Shown one piece after another: positions 23,652 through 32,297 of a stretch of DNA of 34,860 nt. The DNA is taken from positions 1 to 34,860 of the forward strand of contig PNKW01000029.1 of NCBI GenBank assembly GCA_013822695.1, read 5' to 3'. Below the pieces are notes generated by a model, which did no database searches, was not told the origin of the DNA, and worked only from the letters and a program-made list of their open reading frames with translations. How positions within the stretch are numbered: position 1 is the first letter of the stretch; each line of letters opens with the position of its first letter. Position numbers and translations under genes: made by a program. This DNA comes from Erythrobacter sp. GTDB taxonomy: Bacteria > Pseudomonadota > Alphaproteobacteria > Sphingomonadales > Sphingomonadaceae.

Positions 23652-24392
23652 TCACACCACCCGTTGCAGTTCGATCAATGCGGAATCGACAAGATAGAAG
23701 CGGTCGCCATCGCTCAAGGCCGGCGAGGCCGCCTCCAGAATTCGGCGGACATCATCAGACATCAGCCTTTGAGCGATCCGTCGACGCGGCTCCATGGGGA
23801 GGTCGTCCCACCATGAACCTGAAACCGCGCCGGAGCGACGCCAGTTCTTCGCCTGATCATCAATGAAGCTGGCGAGTTGAAGCGCAGCGTTTTCCGCGGT
23901 CGCTGCCAGCCAGCGGCGCAAGGCGAGATCTGGCTCCTCACCCGACGCCACAAGCCCGCAAAGCCACCGGCTTGCGTGATGTCCGGTGTCGGGATGCTGC
24001 ATCACCGCAGCATCGAAGGCCGCATGGAAAAAGCCGGTTACTGCTGCTCGTTCAGCGACCGGCCAATTCCGCCAGTCGGACATCTGGAGCTTGCCGGCGA
24101 GAACCGGAGGCTCGGTCCCCATCCAGAAGGGCTCCGTCACGGCCAGTTCGAGGATGCGCGGCAGGAAATGCCGGTAATCGCGATCATTGCCCACTGTCGT
24201 GAGTGCCCAACCGCAGTAAGGGCCGATATCTTCGCCCGTCAATTCGCGCAGGGGCGCGGCCGACAGACGCCGCAGTACCTCATCCGGATCGCGCACGGGT
24301 GATGCGGAAAGTCGGTGCGGCCGAGTGTAGGCCGCAAAAACCTCGAAAGCGCGCTCGACAGCCGCGTGCAGATCGGACCCTGGCTGATACAT
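23652..24392 (-). CDS. conserved hypothetical protein, function unknown
   Basis: The product starting at ATG 24392 has 246 residues, no signal peptide and no membrane segment. A recognisable conserved stretch is LRELTGEDIGPYCGWALTTV followed by NDRDYRHFLPRILELAV; I have seen similar blocks in scattered bacterial hypothetical proteins but know no function. Trp and His are frequent in the middle part. The gene looks less GC-rich than its neighbours and uses more mixed third positions, which could mean recent arrival. It is convergent with the LacI gene and divergent from the iron-receptor gene. The ribosome binding site is weak. An open extension to 24482 is unlikely to be translated. Confidence 0.7.
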   Translation of the reverse strand: MYQPGSDLHAAVERAFEVFAAYTRPHRLSASPVRDPDEVLRRLSAAPLRELTGEDIGPYCGWALTTVGNDRDYRHFLPRILELAVTEPFWMGTEPPVLAGKLQMSDWRNWPVAERAAVTGFFHAAFDAAVMQHPDTGHHASRWLCGLVASGEEPDLALRRWLAATAENAALQLASFIDDQAKNWRRSGAVSGSWWDDLPMEPRRRIAQRLMSDDVRRILEAASPALSDGDRFYLVDSALIELQRVV

Positions 24393-24533
24393 CGAGATTT
24401 CATAGCATTGTCTGGCGCGGCGGCAATCGGCTTGCACTGCGGGCCGTGGTCTTGGCGGGTCGTTGCGCCGCCATCTCTGCAATCCCCAATGCCACCTTCT
24501 ATCGCAAATCCCGCAGAAACCGGCTTGCGTTAT

Positions 24534-24548
24534 TAAGAATCGTTCTTA
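24534..24548. promoter_or_regulatory. perfect inverted repeat near the iron-receptor promoter
   Basis: TAAGAA-TCG-TTCTTA is a perfect 6-base inverted repeat with a 3-base spacer, 11 bases before the Fur-like box. It could be a second regulator site or a degenerate, overlapping Fur-type site. Confidence 0.4.
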
Positions 24549-24559
24549 GAGACATTTTT

Positions 24560-24578
24560 GCGAATGATAATCAGAAAC
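24560..24578. promoter_or_regulatory. Fur box upstream of the iron receptor
   Basis: GCGAATGATAATCAGAAAC matches 14 of 19 positions of the classical GATAATGATAATCATTATC Fur box, including the central AATGATAATCA. It ends 8 bases before the receptor start codon, so Fur with iron would block transcription or initiation. Confidence 0.65.
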
Positions 24579-24586
24579 GATTCCCA

Positions 24587-26707
24587 ATGCGCCCCAGTCT
24601 CCTCATCTCCGCCGCGCTCCTCCCCCTCGCCGCAACAGCGCAAGGACAAGAGACCGCCGCCCTGTCCGAGGAGGCCACCGCCGAAGACGCCCCGATCATC
24701 GTTACCGCCGCGCGCACCGCCCTGCCGATCACCGCGCTGCCCCTCACCGCCGAGGTGATCGACCGCGAGACGCTGGAACGTCAGCTCCAGATTTCGGGCT
24801 CGGTGGTCGATGCTGTCGCCGCGCTCACCCCATCGTTCAGCCCCGCCCGCCAGAAGCTCACCGGGCAGGGCGAGACGCTGCGCGGCCGCTCGCCGCTCTT
24901 CGCGATTGACGGCATCCCGCAGACCGCCCCCTTGCGCGATGGCTCGCGTGACGGTTTCACGATCGATCCCTTCTTCATCGACCGCGTGGAGCTGGTCCTC
25001 GGCTCCAACGCGCTGCAGGGCATCGGCGGCACCGGCGGGGTGATCAACCAGGTCACGGTCTCCGCCCCCACCGAAGACGGCTGGAGCGCGCGCACCATCC
25101 TGCAGGGCACCGCCGAAAGCGGCTTCGAAAGCGACGGCTTCGGCGGCAAGGTCGGCGCATTGCTCGCCAACCGCTCGGGTGCCTTCGACGTGGTGGTGGG
25201 CGCGGCATACGAACGCCGCGGGGTGTTCCGCGACGGCGAGCAGCGCCGCATCGCGCCCGATGGCACGCAGGGGGACTTGCAGGACTCCGACAGCCTCTCC
25301 TTCTTCGCCAAGGCGGGCGTGGAACTGGGCGGCGGCGTCAGGATCGAGGCGATGGGCCAGCGCTTCCAGCTACAGGGCGATGGCGATCTGATCGCGGTCG
25401 CCGGGAACCGCGCCATCGGCCTGCCCGCCACCGGCGCCGCCGGCGTGGTGCAGGGCGAGGCTCCCGAAAACCTCGCCGAGAGCCTCTCGCTGACCCTCAC
25501 CGCCGATGACCTTGCAGGCGGCGCACTGCGCATCCGCGGCTTCTGGAACCGCACCGCCGACATCTACGGCGGCGGCATCTTCGCCGACTTTCAGGACCCG
25601 GCCATCGCCCCACTCGGCACGCTGTTCGACCAGTCGCAGAACATCAGCCGCAAGTGGGGCATCAACGCCAGCTGGGAGCGGGGCTTTGGCCCGCTCAACC
25701 TCGTGGCGGGGGTTGACCTCCTCAACGACCGCACCGTGCAGGTGCTCGTCCAGACCGGCCGTGCCTGGGTGCCGCCGACCGACTACCGGAGCATCGCCCC
25801 CTTCGGTCAGGCGAACCTCGCGCTGTGGGACGGCAAGCTGCGCCTCGCGGGCGGCGTGCGCTGGGAGAATGTCGCAATCACCATCGACGACTACCAGACG
25901 CTGTTCTTCTATGGCCCGCAGCAAGTGGGCGGCGGCTCGCCCAGCTTTGACCGCGTCCTGCCCAATGGCGGGATCGTGATCGAGCCGACGCCCGGCATCC
26001 GCGCCTATGCGAGCTATTCGCAGGGCTATACCGTGCCCGATGTCGGCCGCATCACCCGTGCGATCCGCACGCCGAATGTGGATCTCGACACCTTCCTCGA
26101 CATCGCGCCCGTCGTCGCCGACAACCGCGAGGTAGGTGTGGAGGTGAAGCGCGGGCCGATCAATGCCAGCGCGACCTATTTCTGGTCGGACAGCGACGAG
26201 GGCCAGCTGCTGGTGCTGATCGGCAATGTCTTCGAGGTGCAGCGTCAGCGCATCGAGATCGAGGGGCTGGAGCTGAACCTCACCACCGCCACCCCGATCC
26301 CCGGCCTCAAGCTCGGCTTCGGCTATGCACACCTCAACGGCCGGGTCGACACCAATGGCGACGGGATCGTCAATGCCGATCTCGACGGGGCGAATATCGG
26401 CCCGGACCGGCTCAACCTCTCCGCCGATTACACCACCGGACCGGTCAGCCTGAGGCTGCAATCGCGCACGCATTTCTCGAGGCGGTTCGATGGCGGCGAC
26501 CCGCGCAACGATTTCGAGGGCTACCACTTGCTCGATGGCGCGGTGACCGTGGCGACCGGGTTCGGCAGCTTCACCCTCGCCGCGCAGAACCTGCTCGACA
26601 AGCAGTATATCGACTACAATTCCGACACCCAGCGCCCGGCCGACAACCTCAGGTTCTTCGCCGGTCGCGGGCGGAGCGTCACGCTGGGCTGGCTGGCGAA
26701 TTTCTGA
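24587..26707 (+). CDS. TonB-dependent receptor, probable ferric-siderophore uptake
   Basis: The 706-residue protein has a short signal peptide (MRPSLLISAALLPLAATAQG), a TonB-box-like APIIVTAAR, a plug with GETLRGRSPLFAIDGIPQ and DRVELVLGSNALQGIGGTGG, and a barrel with typical motifs such as YASYSQGYTVPDVGR and AAQNLLDKQYIDY, ending in the aromatic GWLANF. Plug and barrel resemble receptors for hydroxamate or citrate-type siderophores. The Fur box upstream and the PepSY protein downstream support iron uptake. The start is ATG 24587, directly before the signal peptide; the ribosome binding site is weak. The stop overlaps the next start by one base (TGATG). Confidence 0.88.
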   Translation: MRPSLLISAALLPLAATAQGQETAALSEEATAEDAPIIVTAARTALPITALPLTAEVIDRETLERQLQISGSVVDAVAALTPSFSPARQKLTGQGETLRGRSPLFAIDGIPQTAPLRDGSRDGFTIDPFFIDRVELVLGSNALQGIGGTGGVINQVTVSAPTEDGWSARTILQGTAESGFESDGFGGKVGALLANRSGAFDVVVGAAYERRGVFRDGEQRRIAPDGTQGDLQDSDSLSFFAKAGVELGGGVRIEAMGQRFQLQGDGDLIAVAGNRAIGLPATGAAGVVQGEAPENLAESLSLTLTADDLAGGALRIRGFWNRTADIYGGGIFADFQDPAIAPLGTLFDQSQNISRKWGINASWERGFGPLNLVAGVDLLNDRTVQVLVQTGRAWVPPTDYRSIAPFGQANLALWDGKLRLAGGVRWENVAITIDDYQTLFFYGPQQVGGGSPSFDRVLPNGGIVIEPTPGIRAYASYSQGYTVPDVGRITRAIRTPNVDLDTFLDIAPVVADNREVGVEVKRGPINASATYFWSDSDEGQLLVLIGNVFEVQRQRIEIEGLELNLTTATPIPGLKLGFGYAHLNGRVDTNGDGIVNADLDGANIGPDRLNLSADYTTGPVSLRLQSRTHFSRRFDGGDPRNDFEGYHLLDGAVTVATGFGSFTLAAQNLLDKQYIDYNSDTQRPADNLRFFAGRGRSVTLGWLANF

Positions 26708-27807
26708 TGCGCCAGGCGCTGTCGCTGCTGCACCGCTGGCTCGGCGGGCTGGTCGGCCTTGGCGTCGCGGTGCTAGGGCTGAGCGGCGCGGCGCTGCTGT
26801 GGAAGCCGTGGTGGGTGGGCGTCGCGCAGACGCCGCGCGCACCCTCGGGCGAGGAGATGCTGGCGATCATCACCGCCGCGCAGAAGCTCGACGCCGCTTA
26901 CGTCACTCTGCCCTCAGCCGAATTCGGCACAGCGCAGGCGGGCCTGCCGGACCGCGCTGGCGCCTACCTTGCGCATGACGGAACGCTACTCACCCGCTGG
27001 CAAAGCGTGTGGGAGCGGCCCGAGACCTTCCTGTTCGATCTCCACCACCACTTGCTGCTGGGTGAGGCCGGAGAGGTGATCTCGGGCTGGCTGGGTATTG
27101 CCGCGATCCTGTTCTGCGTCACCGGCATGATCCTGTGGTGGCCGACGCGGCGGACCTTTCGCCTTCGGGCTTGGCCTGCGCGGTTCACCCGGCCTGCGGT
27201 GATCCTCCACCACCGTGATATCGGCGCGGTGGTGGCGCTGCCGATCCTGCTTGCTGCAATCACCGGCGCGCTGATGGTGCTGAAGCCGCTCGGGCAAGTG
27301 GTGCTCGCCCCGCTCTCGCCCGCCGCCGAAGTCGCCGTATGGCAAGCCAAACCCCCCGCTGCCCCGTCGCAAGCTGCGGCCGATTGGCCCGCGATCCTCG
27401 CCGCCGCGCAACGCCGTTTCCCCGACGCCGAACCGCGCATGATCATCTGGCCAAAAGCATCGGGCGACGCGGTGACGATCCGTATGCGCCGCCCGGCCGA
27501 ATGGCATCCCAACGGGCGCACCACGGTGACGCTGGCGGGGGACGGCACCGTGCTTGCTGCGCGCGATGCGACCGCCGCGCCGCTCGCCCTGCGCGCGGGC
27601 AATGCGCTCTATCCGCTCCATTCGGCGCGGATGGCTGGGAGCGCGATGGCGCTGCCCCTGCGGATCGTGATGACGCTCGCCGGGCTCGGCCTGACGCTGC
27701 TGGGGAGCCTCGCGGTGGTGACCTTCTGGCGCAGCCGCAAGCTTCCCGCTATCCCTCGCACGAAGCGGCCCGAAGCTGCGCCGCGCGAGGGGGAGACGAG
27801 TGCCTGA
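26707..27807 (+). CDS. PepSY-associated membrane protein, probable ferric-siderophore reductase component
   Basis: The 366-residue protein begins with LLHRWLGGLVGLGVAVLGLS, typical of PepSY_TM proteins, and has further membrane segments near residues 130-150, 185-210 and 315-345. Conserved histidines appear in LHRW, DLHHHLLLGE and ILHHRDIGA and could bind haem or metal. Such proteins are often coded beside siderophore receptors, where they are thought to take part in reductive iron release at the inner membrane. It overlaps the receptor gene by one base and the prepilin peptidase gene by 8 bases, so all three may be cotranscribed. Confidence 0.85.
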   Translation: MRQALSLLHRWLGGLVGLGVAVLGLSGAALLWKPWWVGVAQTPRAPSGEEMLAIITAAQKLDAAYVTLPSAEFGTAQAGLPDRAGAYLAHDGTLLTRWQSVWERPETFLFDLHHHLLLGEAGEVISGWLGIAAILFCVTGMILWWPTRRTFRLRAWPARFTRPAVILHHRDIGAVVALPILLAAITGALMVLKPLGQVVLAPLSPAAEVAVWQAKPPAAPSQAAADWPAILAAAQRRFPDAEPRMIIWPKASGDAVTIRMRRPAEWHPNGRTTVTLAGDGTVLAARDATAAPLALRAGNALYPLHSARMAGSAMALPLRIVMTLAGLGLTLLGSLAVVTFWRSRKLPAIPRTKRPEAAPREGETSA

Positions 27808-28570
27808 CGCTACCGCCTGGGTGATGGCCCTCGCCGCCATGCTTGCGGGCGCAGCGATCGGCAGCTTCATCGGCACCGCCCTCGTGCGCCTGCCCGAAGG
27901 CCGCTCGGTGCTCGCCGGACGCTCAGCCTGCGATGCCTGCGCTGTGCCGATTGCCGCGCGCGATCTGATCCCGCTGGTCTCGTGGTTGATGCTGCGCGGC
28001 CAATGCCGCCAGTGCGGCGCGCCGATCGGTGTGTGGCAACCCGTGGCCGAGATCACAGGCGCAGTGATCGGAGGCGCGTCGGTGCTGCTCGCGCCGGAGG
28101 GGCTGGCGCTGCCCGCCATGCTGTTCGGCTGGCAATTGCTGCTGCTGGGGCTGGTCGACGCGCAGCACCTGTGGCTGCCCCGCCCGCTGACCGCGCTTCT
28201 CGCCGCAAGCGGCGCGGGGCTGGCAGCGTGGCACGGGTGGCAGGAAGCGAGCCTTGCGCCGGTCGTCACGGCAGCGGCAGGCGGCGCGCTCGGCTTTGTC
28301 ATGCTGTGGGGCGTCGCGCGCGGCTACCGCATGCTGCGCGGGCGCGAGGGCATGGGCGGCGGCGATCCGCCGCTGCTTGGCGCGATCGGGCTGTGGCTCG
28401 GGCCGATGGGGGCGATCGGCACGGTGATCGGGGCGAGCCTCCTCGGCCTTGCCGCCGCGCTGGTGATGCTGCTGGTGCGCAGGCCCGTCGCCGCCGACAC
28501 GGCGCTGCCACTGGGGACGCTGATGGCGGCGGCAGGCTGGGCGATCTTTCTTGTGGCGGGCTCAGGATAG
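27800..28570 (+). CDS. gspO: type II secretion prepilin peptidase (A24 family)
   Basis: The 256-residue inner-membrane enzyme cleaves and N-methylates pseudopilins of the type II secretion system. It has GSFIGTALVRLPEG at residues 21-34, two zinc-type cysteine pairs (CDAC 44-47, CRQC 69-72), one catalytic Asp in GLVDAQHLWLP (Asp120) and the other in GMGGGDPPLLGAIG (Asp189). The second motif normally reads GD-x-K; here Lys is replaced by Pro. Several hydrophobic segments fit the usual eight-helix fold. The start codon is GTG at 27800 inside the PepSY gene, preceded by GAGGGGGAGA. The other type II genes lie nearby on the opposite strand. Confidence 0.88.
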   Translation: MPDATAWVMALAAMLAGAAIGSFIGTALVRLPEGRSVLAGRSACDACAVPIAARDLIPLVSWLMLRGQCRQCGAPIGVWQPVAEITGAVIGGASVLLAPEGLALPAMLFGWQLLLLGLVDAQHLWLPRPLTALLAASGAGLAAWHGWQEASLAPVVTAAAGGALGFVMLWGVARGYRMLRGREGMGGGDPPLLGAIGLWLGPMGAIGTVIGASLLGLAAALVMLLVRRPVAADTALPLGTLMAAAGWAIFLVAGSG

Positions 28571-28642
28571 CCACGCGCGGACGTTGACGGCGCGGCGCTG
28601 CTGGTTCACGCTGGGCGCACCTTCGGGGGGATTCCCAAAGCC

Positions 28643-29338
28643 ATGCCACTTCGCGTGCCCCGCTCAATCCTTGCTGCCGCCGCGCTTGCGGCACTGCCGG
28701 GTGCTGGCCTTGCACAAGGCCCGGCATCGGCGCCCTATCTGCCCGCGCTCACCGCGGGCGAAGTGCCCGAAGCCGCCGCGGAATGCCTTGCGCTGGCGAT
28801 CGCCTACGAGGCCGGGCAGGAGCCGCTTGCCGGGCAGGAGGCCGTCGCGCAGGTCATCCTCAACCGTGTCCGCAGCACCGCCTATCCGGACAGCGTGTGC
28901 GGTGTCGTGTGGCAAGGTTCCGAACGGCGCACCGGCTGCCAGTTCACCTTCACCTGCGATGGCTCGCTGCGCCGCCCGCGCAGCGCGGCGCAAATGGCCG
29001 CCGCGCGCGCGGTGGCGGTGCGGGTGCTGGCGGGCGAGAGCACCGATCACGTGCGCGGCGCGACGCATTACCACGCCGATTATGTCTCGCCCTACTGGGC
29101 CCCAAGCCTGGCCCGCGTGCGCCAGATCGCGACCCATGTCTTCTATCGTTCGCCTGCCAGCCCCCTGTCGGGCGGCGAGGGCGCACCGGTGCGGATCGCG
29201 CTCGCCGCACCCGCGCGGGCGAGCACCCCTGCCACCACTCCCGTTCCTGCTCCGCCCCCGCAGGGCGATCCGGCGATCCGCAACGGCGAGTTCGCCCCCT
29301 GGGGCCTCAGCCTCGGCCCCGCCCGTCGCCGCCCCTAG
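28643..29338 (+). CDS. SleB/CwlJ-type cell-wall hydrolase (Hydrolase_2)
   Basis: The 231-residue protein has a signal peptide (ending near GAGLAQG), then a Hydrolase_2 domain with LAIAYEAGQEPLAGQEAVAQ (likely catalytic Glu56), VILNRVRSTAYPDSVCGVV and TGCQFTFTCDGS, and a Pro/Ala-rich tail after about residue 175. Proteins of this family cut peptidoglycan glycan strands; outside spore formers they act in the periplasm in wall turnover. Its place beside secretion genes could reflect a need to open the wall for the apparatus, but no direct link is seen. The stop shares CTAG with the stop of convergent gspK. Confidence 0.85.
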   Translation: MPLRVPRSILAAAALAALPGAGLAQGPASAPYLPALTAGEVPEAAAECLALAIAYEAGQEPLAGQEAVAQVILNRVRSTAYPDSVCGVVWQGSERRTGCQFTFTCDGSLRRPRSAAQMAAARAVAVRVLAGESTDHVRGATHYHADYVSPYWAPSLARVRQIATHVFYRSPASPLSGGEGAPVRIALAAPARASTPATTPVPAPPPQGDPAIRNGEFAPWGLSLGPARRRP

Positions 29339-30201
29339 TTGCGTCCGCGCACCACAAAGGGCCGCGCCGGATTGCCGGTGAGTTCGATCACCACATCGCG
29401 CCGTGCCGCCGCCCCGTCCTCGCCGCGTGCCGTCACGATGACGCGCAGCGGGCGGCCCGTCACCCCATCCTCGACGCTCCCCGATAGTTCCTCCGTGAGC
29501 CCGCCTTCGACCACTGCGACGCCGTCGAGCTGGTCTTCGAACTCGGTCTCCACCATCACCCGCCGCGCCAGCGCGCTGGCATGGGTGGGATCGAATTCGA
29601 GGCGGTCAGGCGCGTAGACCGTCACGAAAGGATCCATCCGCGCTGCCAAGGCCGGGCCGATCGCGGGGATCGCGGCAAGCTCGCCATTGCTGCGCAGCCG
29701 GCCATCGCGCGGACGCACGCCGTCCGCTTCGTAATCCTCCCGCTCGCGCCCGCGCGGGCGCGGCAACTCGTCCTGATCGCGCCAGTCGAGAAAGGCGTCG
29801 CGCGCCTCTTCCAGTTCGGCTCCCTGAAGCCCGAAGGCAGCGAGCAGCGCTTCGACCTGCTGGCTGTTGATCGCGTTGAGAGATATCTTGCCGCTTTCGT
29901 CCTCGATCCGGATTTCGAGCCGCGCGCCCTCGAAGCTGACCGCGCGCGCCTCGCCGTCAGGCCGCCAACGGCGGCTCGCGCTCGCCTGCGCCAGCCCCTG
30001 CACCGCCAGCGCAACCCCTGCATCCGCCGCCGCCGTCAACCGCGCCCGATCCAGCTCGGCGCGCGCCGAGCGGGTCGAGCCGCGGGTCGCCTCGATCATC
30101 GTCAGCGCCAGCAGCGCGAGCACCGCGAGGCTCGCCACCGCGACCACCAGGGCAAAGCCGTCCTCCCGCCCGCGCCTGTCAGGGTGCGGGCGCGCGGTCA
30201 G
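29335..30201 (-). CDS. gspK: type II secretion minor pseudopilin GspK
   Basis: The protein has a prepilin-type N-terminus, REDG|FALVVAVASLAVLALLALT, with cleavage expected between Gly15 and Phe16. It continues with GspK-like DESGKISLNAIN, AFLDWRDQDELPR and AAIPAIGPALAARMDPFVTVY, segments found in the pilus-tip pseudopilin that caps the GspI-J-K complex. The start is unusual: no ATG or GTG precedes the prepilin motif. A CTG at 30201 overlaps the gspD stop as CTGA, in the place of the normal ATGA, with GGAG six bases upstream. A GTG at 30147 would cut off the cleavage site. With the CTG start the product has 288 residues. Confidence 0.85.
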   Translation of the reverse strand: MTARPHPDRRGREDGFALVVAVASLAVLALLALTMIEATRGSTRSARAELDRARLTAAADAGVALAVQGLAQASASRRWRPDGEARAVSFEGARLEIRIEDESGKISLNAINSQQVEALLAAFGLQGAELEEARDAFLDWRDQDELPRPRGREREDYEADGVRPRDGRLRSNGELAAIPAIGPALAARMDPFVTVYAPDRLEFDPTHASALARRVMVETEFEDQLDGVAVVEGGLTEELSGSVEDGVTGRPLRVIVTARGEDGAAARRDVVIELTGNPARPFVVRGRN

Positions 30202-32297
30202 GGGATATCTCCGGTCGTGGAGAAGGGCTCGAGCGAGCGGATCTTCTGGCGCAGTTCCTCGGTAATGGCGCGCGCATCATCGACAGTGCGGATCACGCGC
30301 GGCTTCAGGAGGATCACAAGCTCGATCTTGTCGGTCGCCTCGACCTGCCGGCCGAACAATCCGCCGATGATCGGGATCTGCGAGAGGAACGGGATGCCGA
30401 CCTTGTCACGCGTCTGGATGTTGCGGATGAGGCCGCCCAGCGCCAGCACCTGCCCGTCCTGCACCGCCACTGCGGTGCTGACCTTGCGGGTCGAGATGGT
30501 CGGCGAATTGATCGACGACCCCGAAGCGCGCGAGGGCAGTACGTCGCTTACCTCCTGCGTGATGTCGAGCAGCACCAGCCCGCTGCCGTTGACCCGCGGC
30601 GTGATCTTCAGGATCACGCCGGTATCGCGATACTCGACCGCGTTGATGATCGGCGCGTTGGGATCGATGGTCGAGGTCGAGTTCTGCGTCAGGATCGGCA
30701 CCTGATCGCCGACCTGGAGGCTCGCCGTCTGGTTGTTGATCACCATCAGCTTGGGCGCCGAGACGACATTGACCTTGGTCTTGCCCTCGAGCGCGTTGAG
30801 CACGCCGGTGAGGCTGCCGGCATTGCCGAACAGGAAGGAAAAGCCGGGCACGTCGCGCACCAGATTGGTGCCGGTGGTGGAATCGGTGAGGACGGCGTTC
30901 TCGTTGCCCTCGACGAAGTTCCATTGGAGGCCGTAGCGCAGATCATCGGTCAGGCTGACCTCGGTGATCGCGGCTTCGATAAGCACCTGCATCGGCGGCA
31001 CGTCGAGCTTGCGCAGCGCGTCCTCGATCACGGCATATTGGCGCGGGGTGCCGTAGACGAGGATCGCGTTGTTGGTGTCGTCGCTGGTAATCTGGACGCC
31101 GCCCGGGCCGGCACCAGACGTGCCGCCCTCATCGTCGCGCTGGCCTGCGAGACCCGCTCCGGGGGCCGAGGCTGCGGCGGCCGGGGCTGGTGATGCAGAG
31201 GTGATGCCGTAGCTATAGGCCCCCCGCGCCGGTGCCGCGCGCGCCTGCGTGGCCGGTGCCGCGCCATCGGGCGCGCCTGAATCGGCGAAGGCCGCCTGCT
31301 GCTGCGCCACCTCTTCCTCGCTCCCGCCGTCGCCATGCCCGAAGGCACGGTTGAGCGTGCGCGCCAGATCGCGCGAGCGCGAGTTCTGCACCTTGTAGAC
31401 GAATAGCCGCGGCTCGTTGTTCTGGCCCTGCCGGTCGAGGATCTCGATCCAGCGGTTCACATCCTCGAGATATTGCCGCTGGCGGCTGATCGCGAGGATG
31501 CCGTTGACCTTCTCCATCGCGATGATCCGCACCAGCCCGCGGGTCGGGCTGTCGGGGGCATTGATCAGCTTTTCGAGCTCGGGCACGATTACCCGCGCGT
31601 CAGTGCGCTTGGGCACGATCAGCGCGAAGCTCATGTTGCGCAGCCAGTTGACATCGAACTGGGAGAGCAGATCGCGCGCGCTGGCGCGTTGCCCTGATGT
31701 GCCGCGCAGCAGCAGCGTATTGCGCACCGGGTCGGAGACCGAGACGACATTCGGCAGGATCGGCGCGATCAGCGCGCGCATCTGCTCGGCGTTGACGAAT
31801 TGCAGCTGCACCAGCTCGGTGCCGAAGCCGGGAGTGTCCGGCCCGGCAAACCCGCCGCCCCTGCCGCGCCCGATCTGTTCGATCCGCGCCCGCCCGCCCT
31901 CGAGCACCAGCGCAAAGCCGCCGATGGCGAGGCTGTCCTCAAGGAAGGGGATCACCGAATCGCGGGCAATGGGGCGCGCCGTCACCACCGTCACCGGGCC
32001 CGAGACGCCGGGGTCGATGGTATAGTTCATGCCGAGCAGGTCGCCGAGCACCGCCTCGGCCACCACGCGCACGTCGGCCTCGGGGAAATTGAGCGCGATG
32101 TCCCCGCCGCGGATCGTGACCGGTGGGGGCGCAGAGGTGACCGGCGGACGCTCCTCGCCCGCAAGGATGGTCGCATCGACCGTCTGCGCGTCCAGCGCCG
32201 GATCGTCGGGCACAGTCTGCGCCGTTGCAGGGACGCTCGCCGCCAGCATGGCAGCCCCCAGAACAAGGCGGGCGCGCAGGGAAATGGTTCGTGTCAT
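30198..32297 (-). CDS. gspD: type II secretion outer-membrane secretin
   Basis: The 699-residue protein forms the outer-membrane channel of the type II system. It has a signal peptide (ending near VPATAQ), an N0 domain at about 60-140 (IALNFPEADVRVVAEAVLGD), N1 and N2 modules (LVQLQFVNAEQMRALIAPIL, SFALIVPKRTDARVIVPELE), an N3 module interrupted by an Ala/Pro/Gly-rich insert, and the secretin core with QVGDQVPILTQNSTS and YRDTGVILKITPRVNGSGLV. The start ATG overlaps the preceding stop (ATGA). Length fits the family. There is no lipobox at the N-terminus. Confidence 0.95.
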   Translation of the reverse strand: MTRTISLRARLVLGAAMLAASVPATAQTVPDDPALDAQTVDATILAGEERPPVTSAPPPVTIRGGDIALNFPEADVRVVAEAVLGDLLGMNYTIDPGVSGPVTVVTARPIARDSVIPFLEDSLAIGGFALVLEGGRARIEQIGRGRGGGFAGPDTPGFGTELVQLQFVNAEQMRALIAPILPNVVSVSDPVRNTLLLRGTSGQRASARDLLSQFDVNWLRNMSFALIVPKRTDARVIVPELEKLINAPDSPTRGLVRIIAMEKVNGILAISRQRQYLEDVNRWIEILDRQGQNNEPRLFVYKVQNSRSRDLARTLNRAFGHGDGGSEEEVAQQQAAFADSGAPDGAAPATQARAAPARGAYSYGITSASPAPAAAASAPGAGLAGQRDDEGGTSGAGPGGVQITSDDTNNAILVYGTPRQYAVIEDALRKLDVPPMQVLIEAAITEVSLTDDLRYGLQWNFVEGNENAVLTDSTTGTNLVRDVPGFSFLFGNAGSLTGVLNALEGKTKVNVVSAPKLMVINNQTASLQVGDQVPILTQNSTSTIDPNAPIINAVEYRDTGVILKITPRVNGSGLVLLDITQEVSDVLPSRASGSSINSPTISTRKVSTAVAVQDGQVLALGGLIRNIQTRDKVGIPFLSQIPIIGGLFGRQVEATDKIELVILLKPRVIRTVDDARAITEELRQKIRSLEPFSTTGDIP

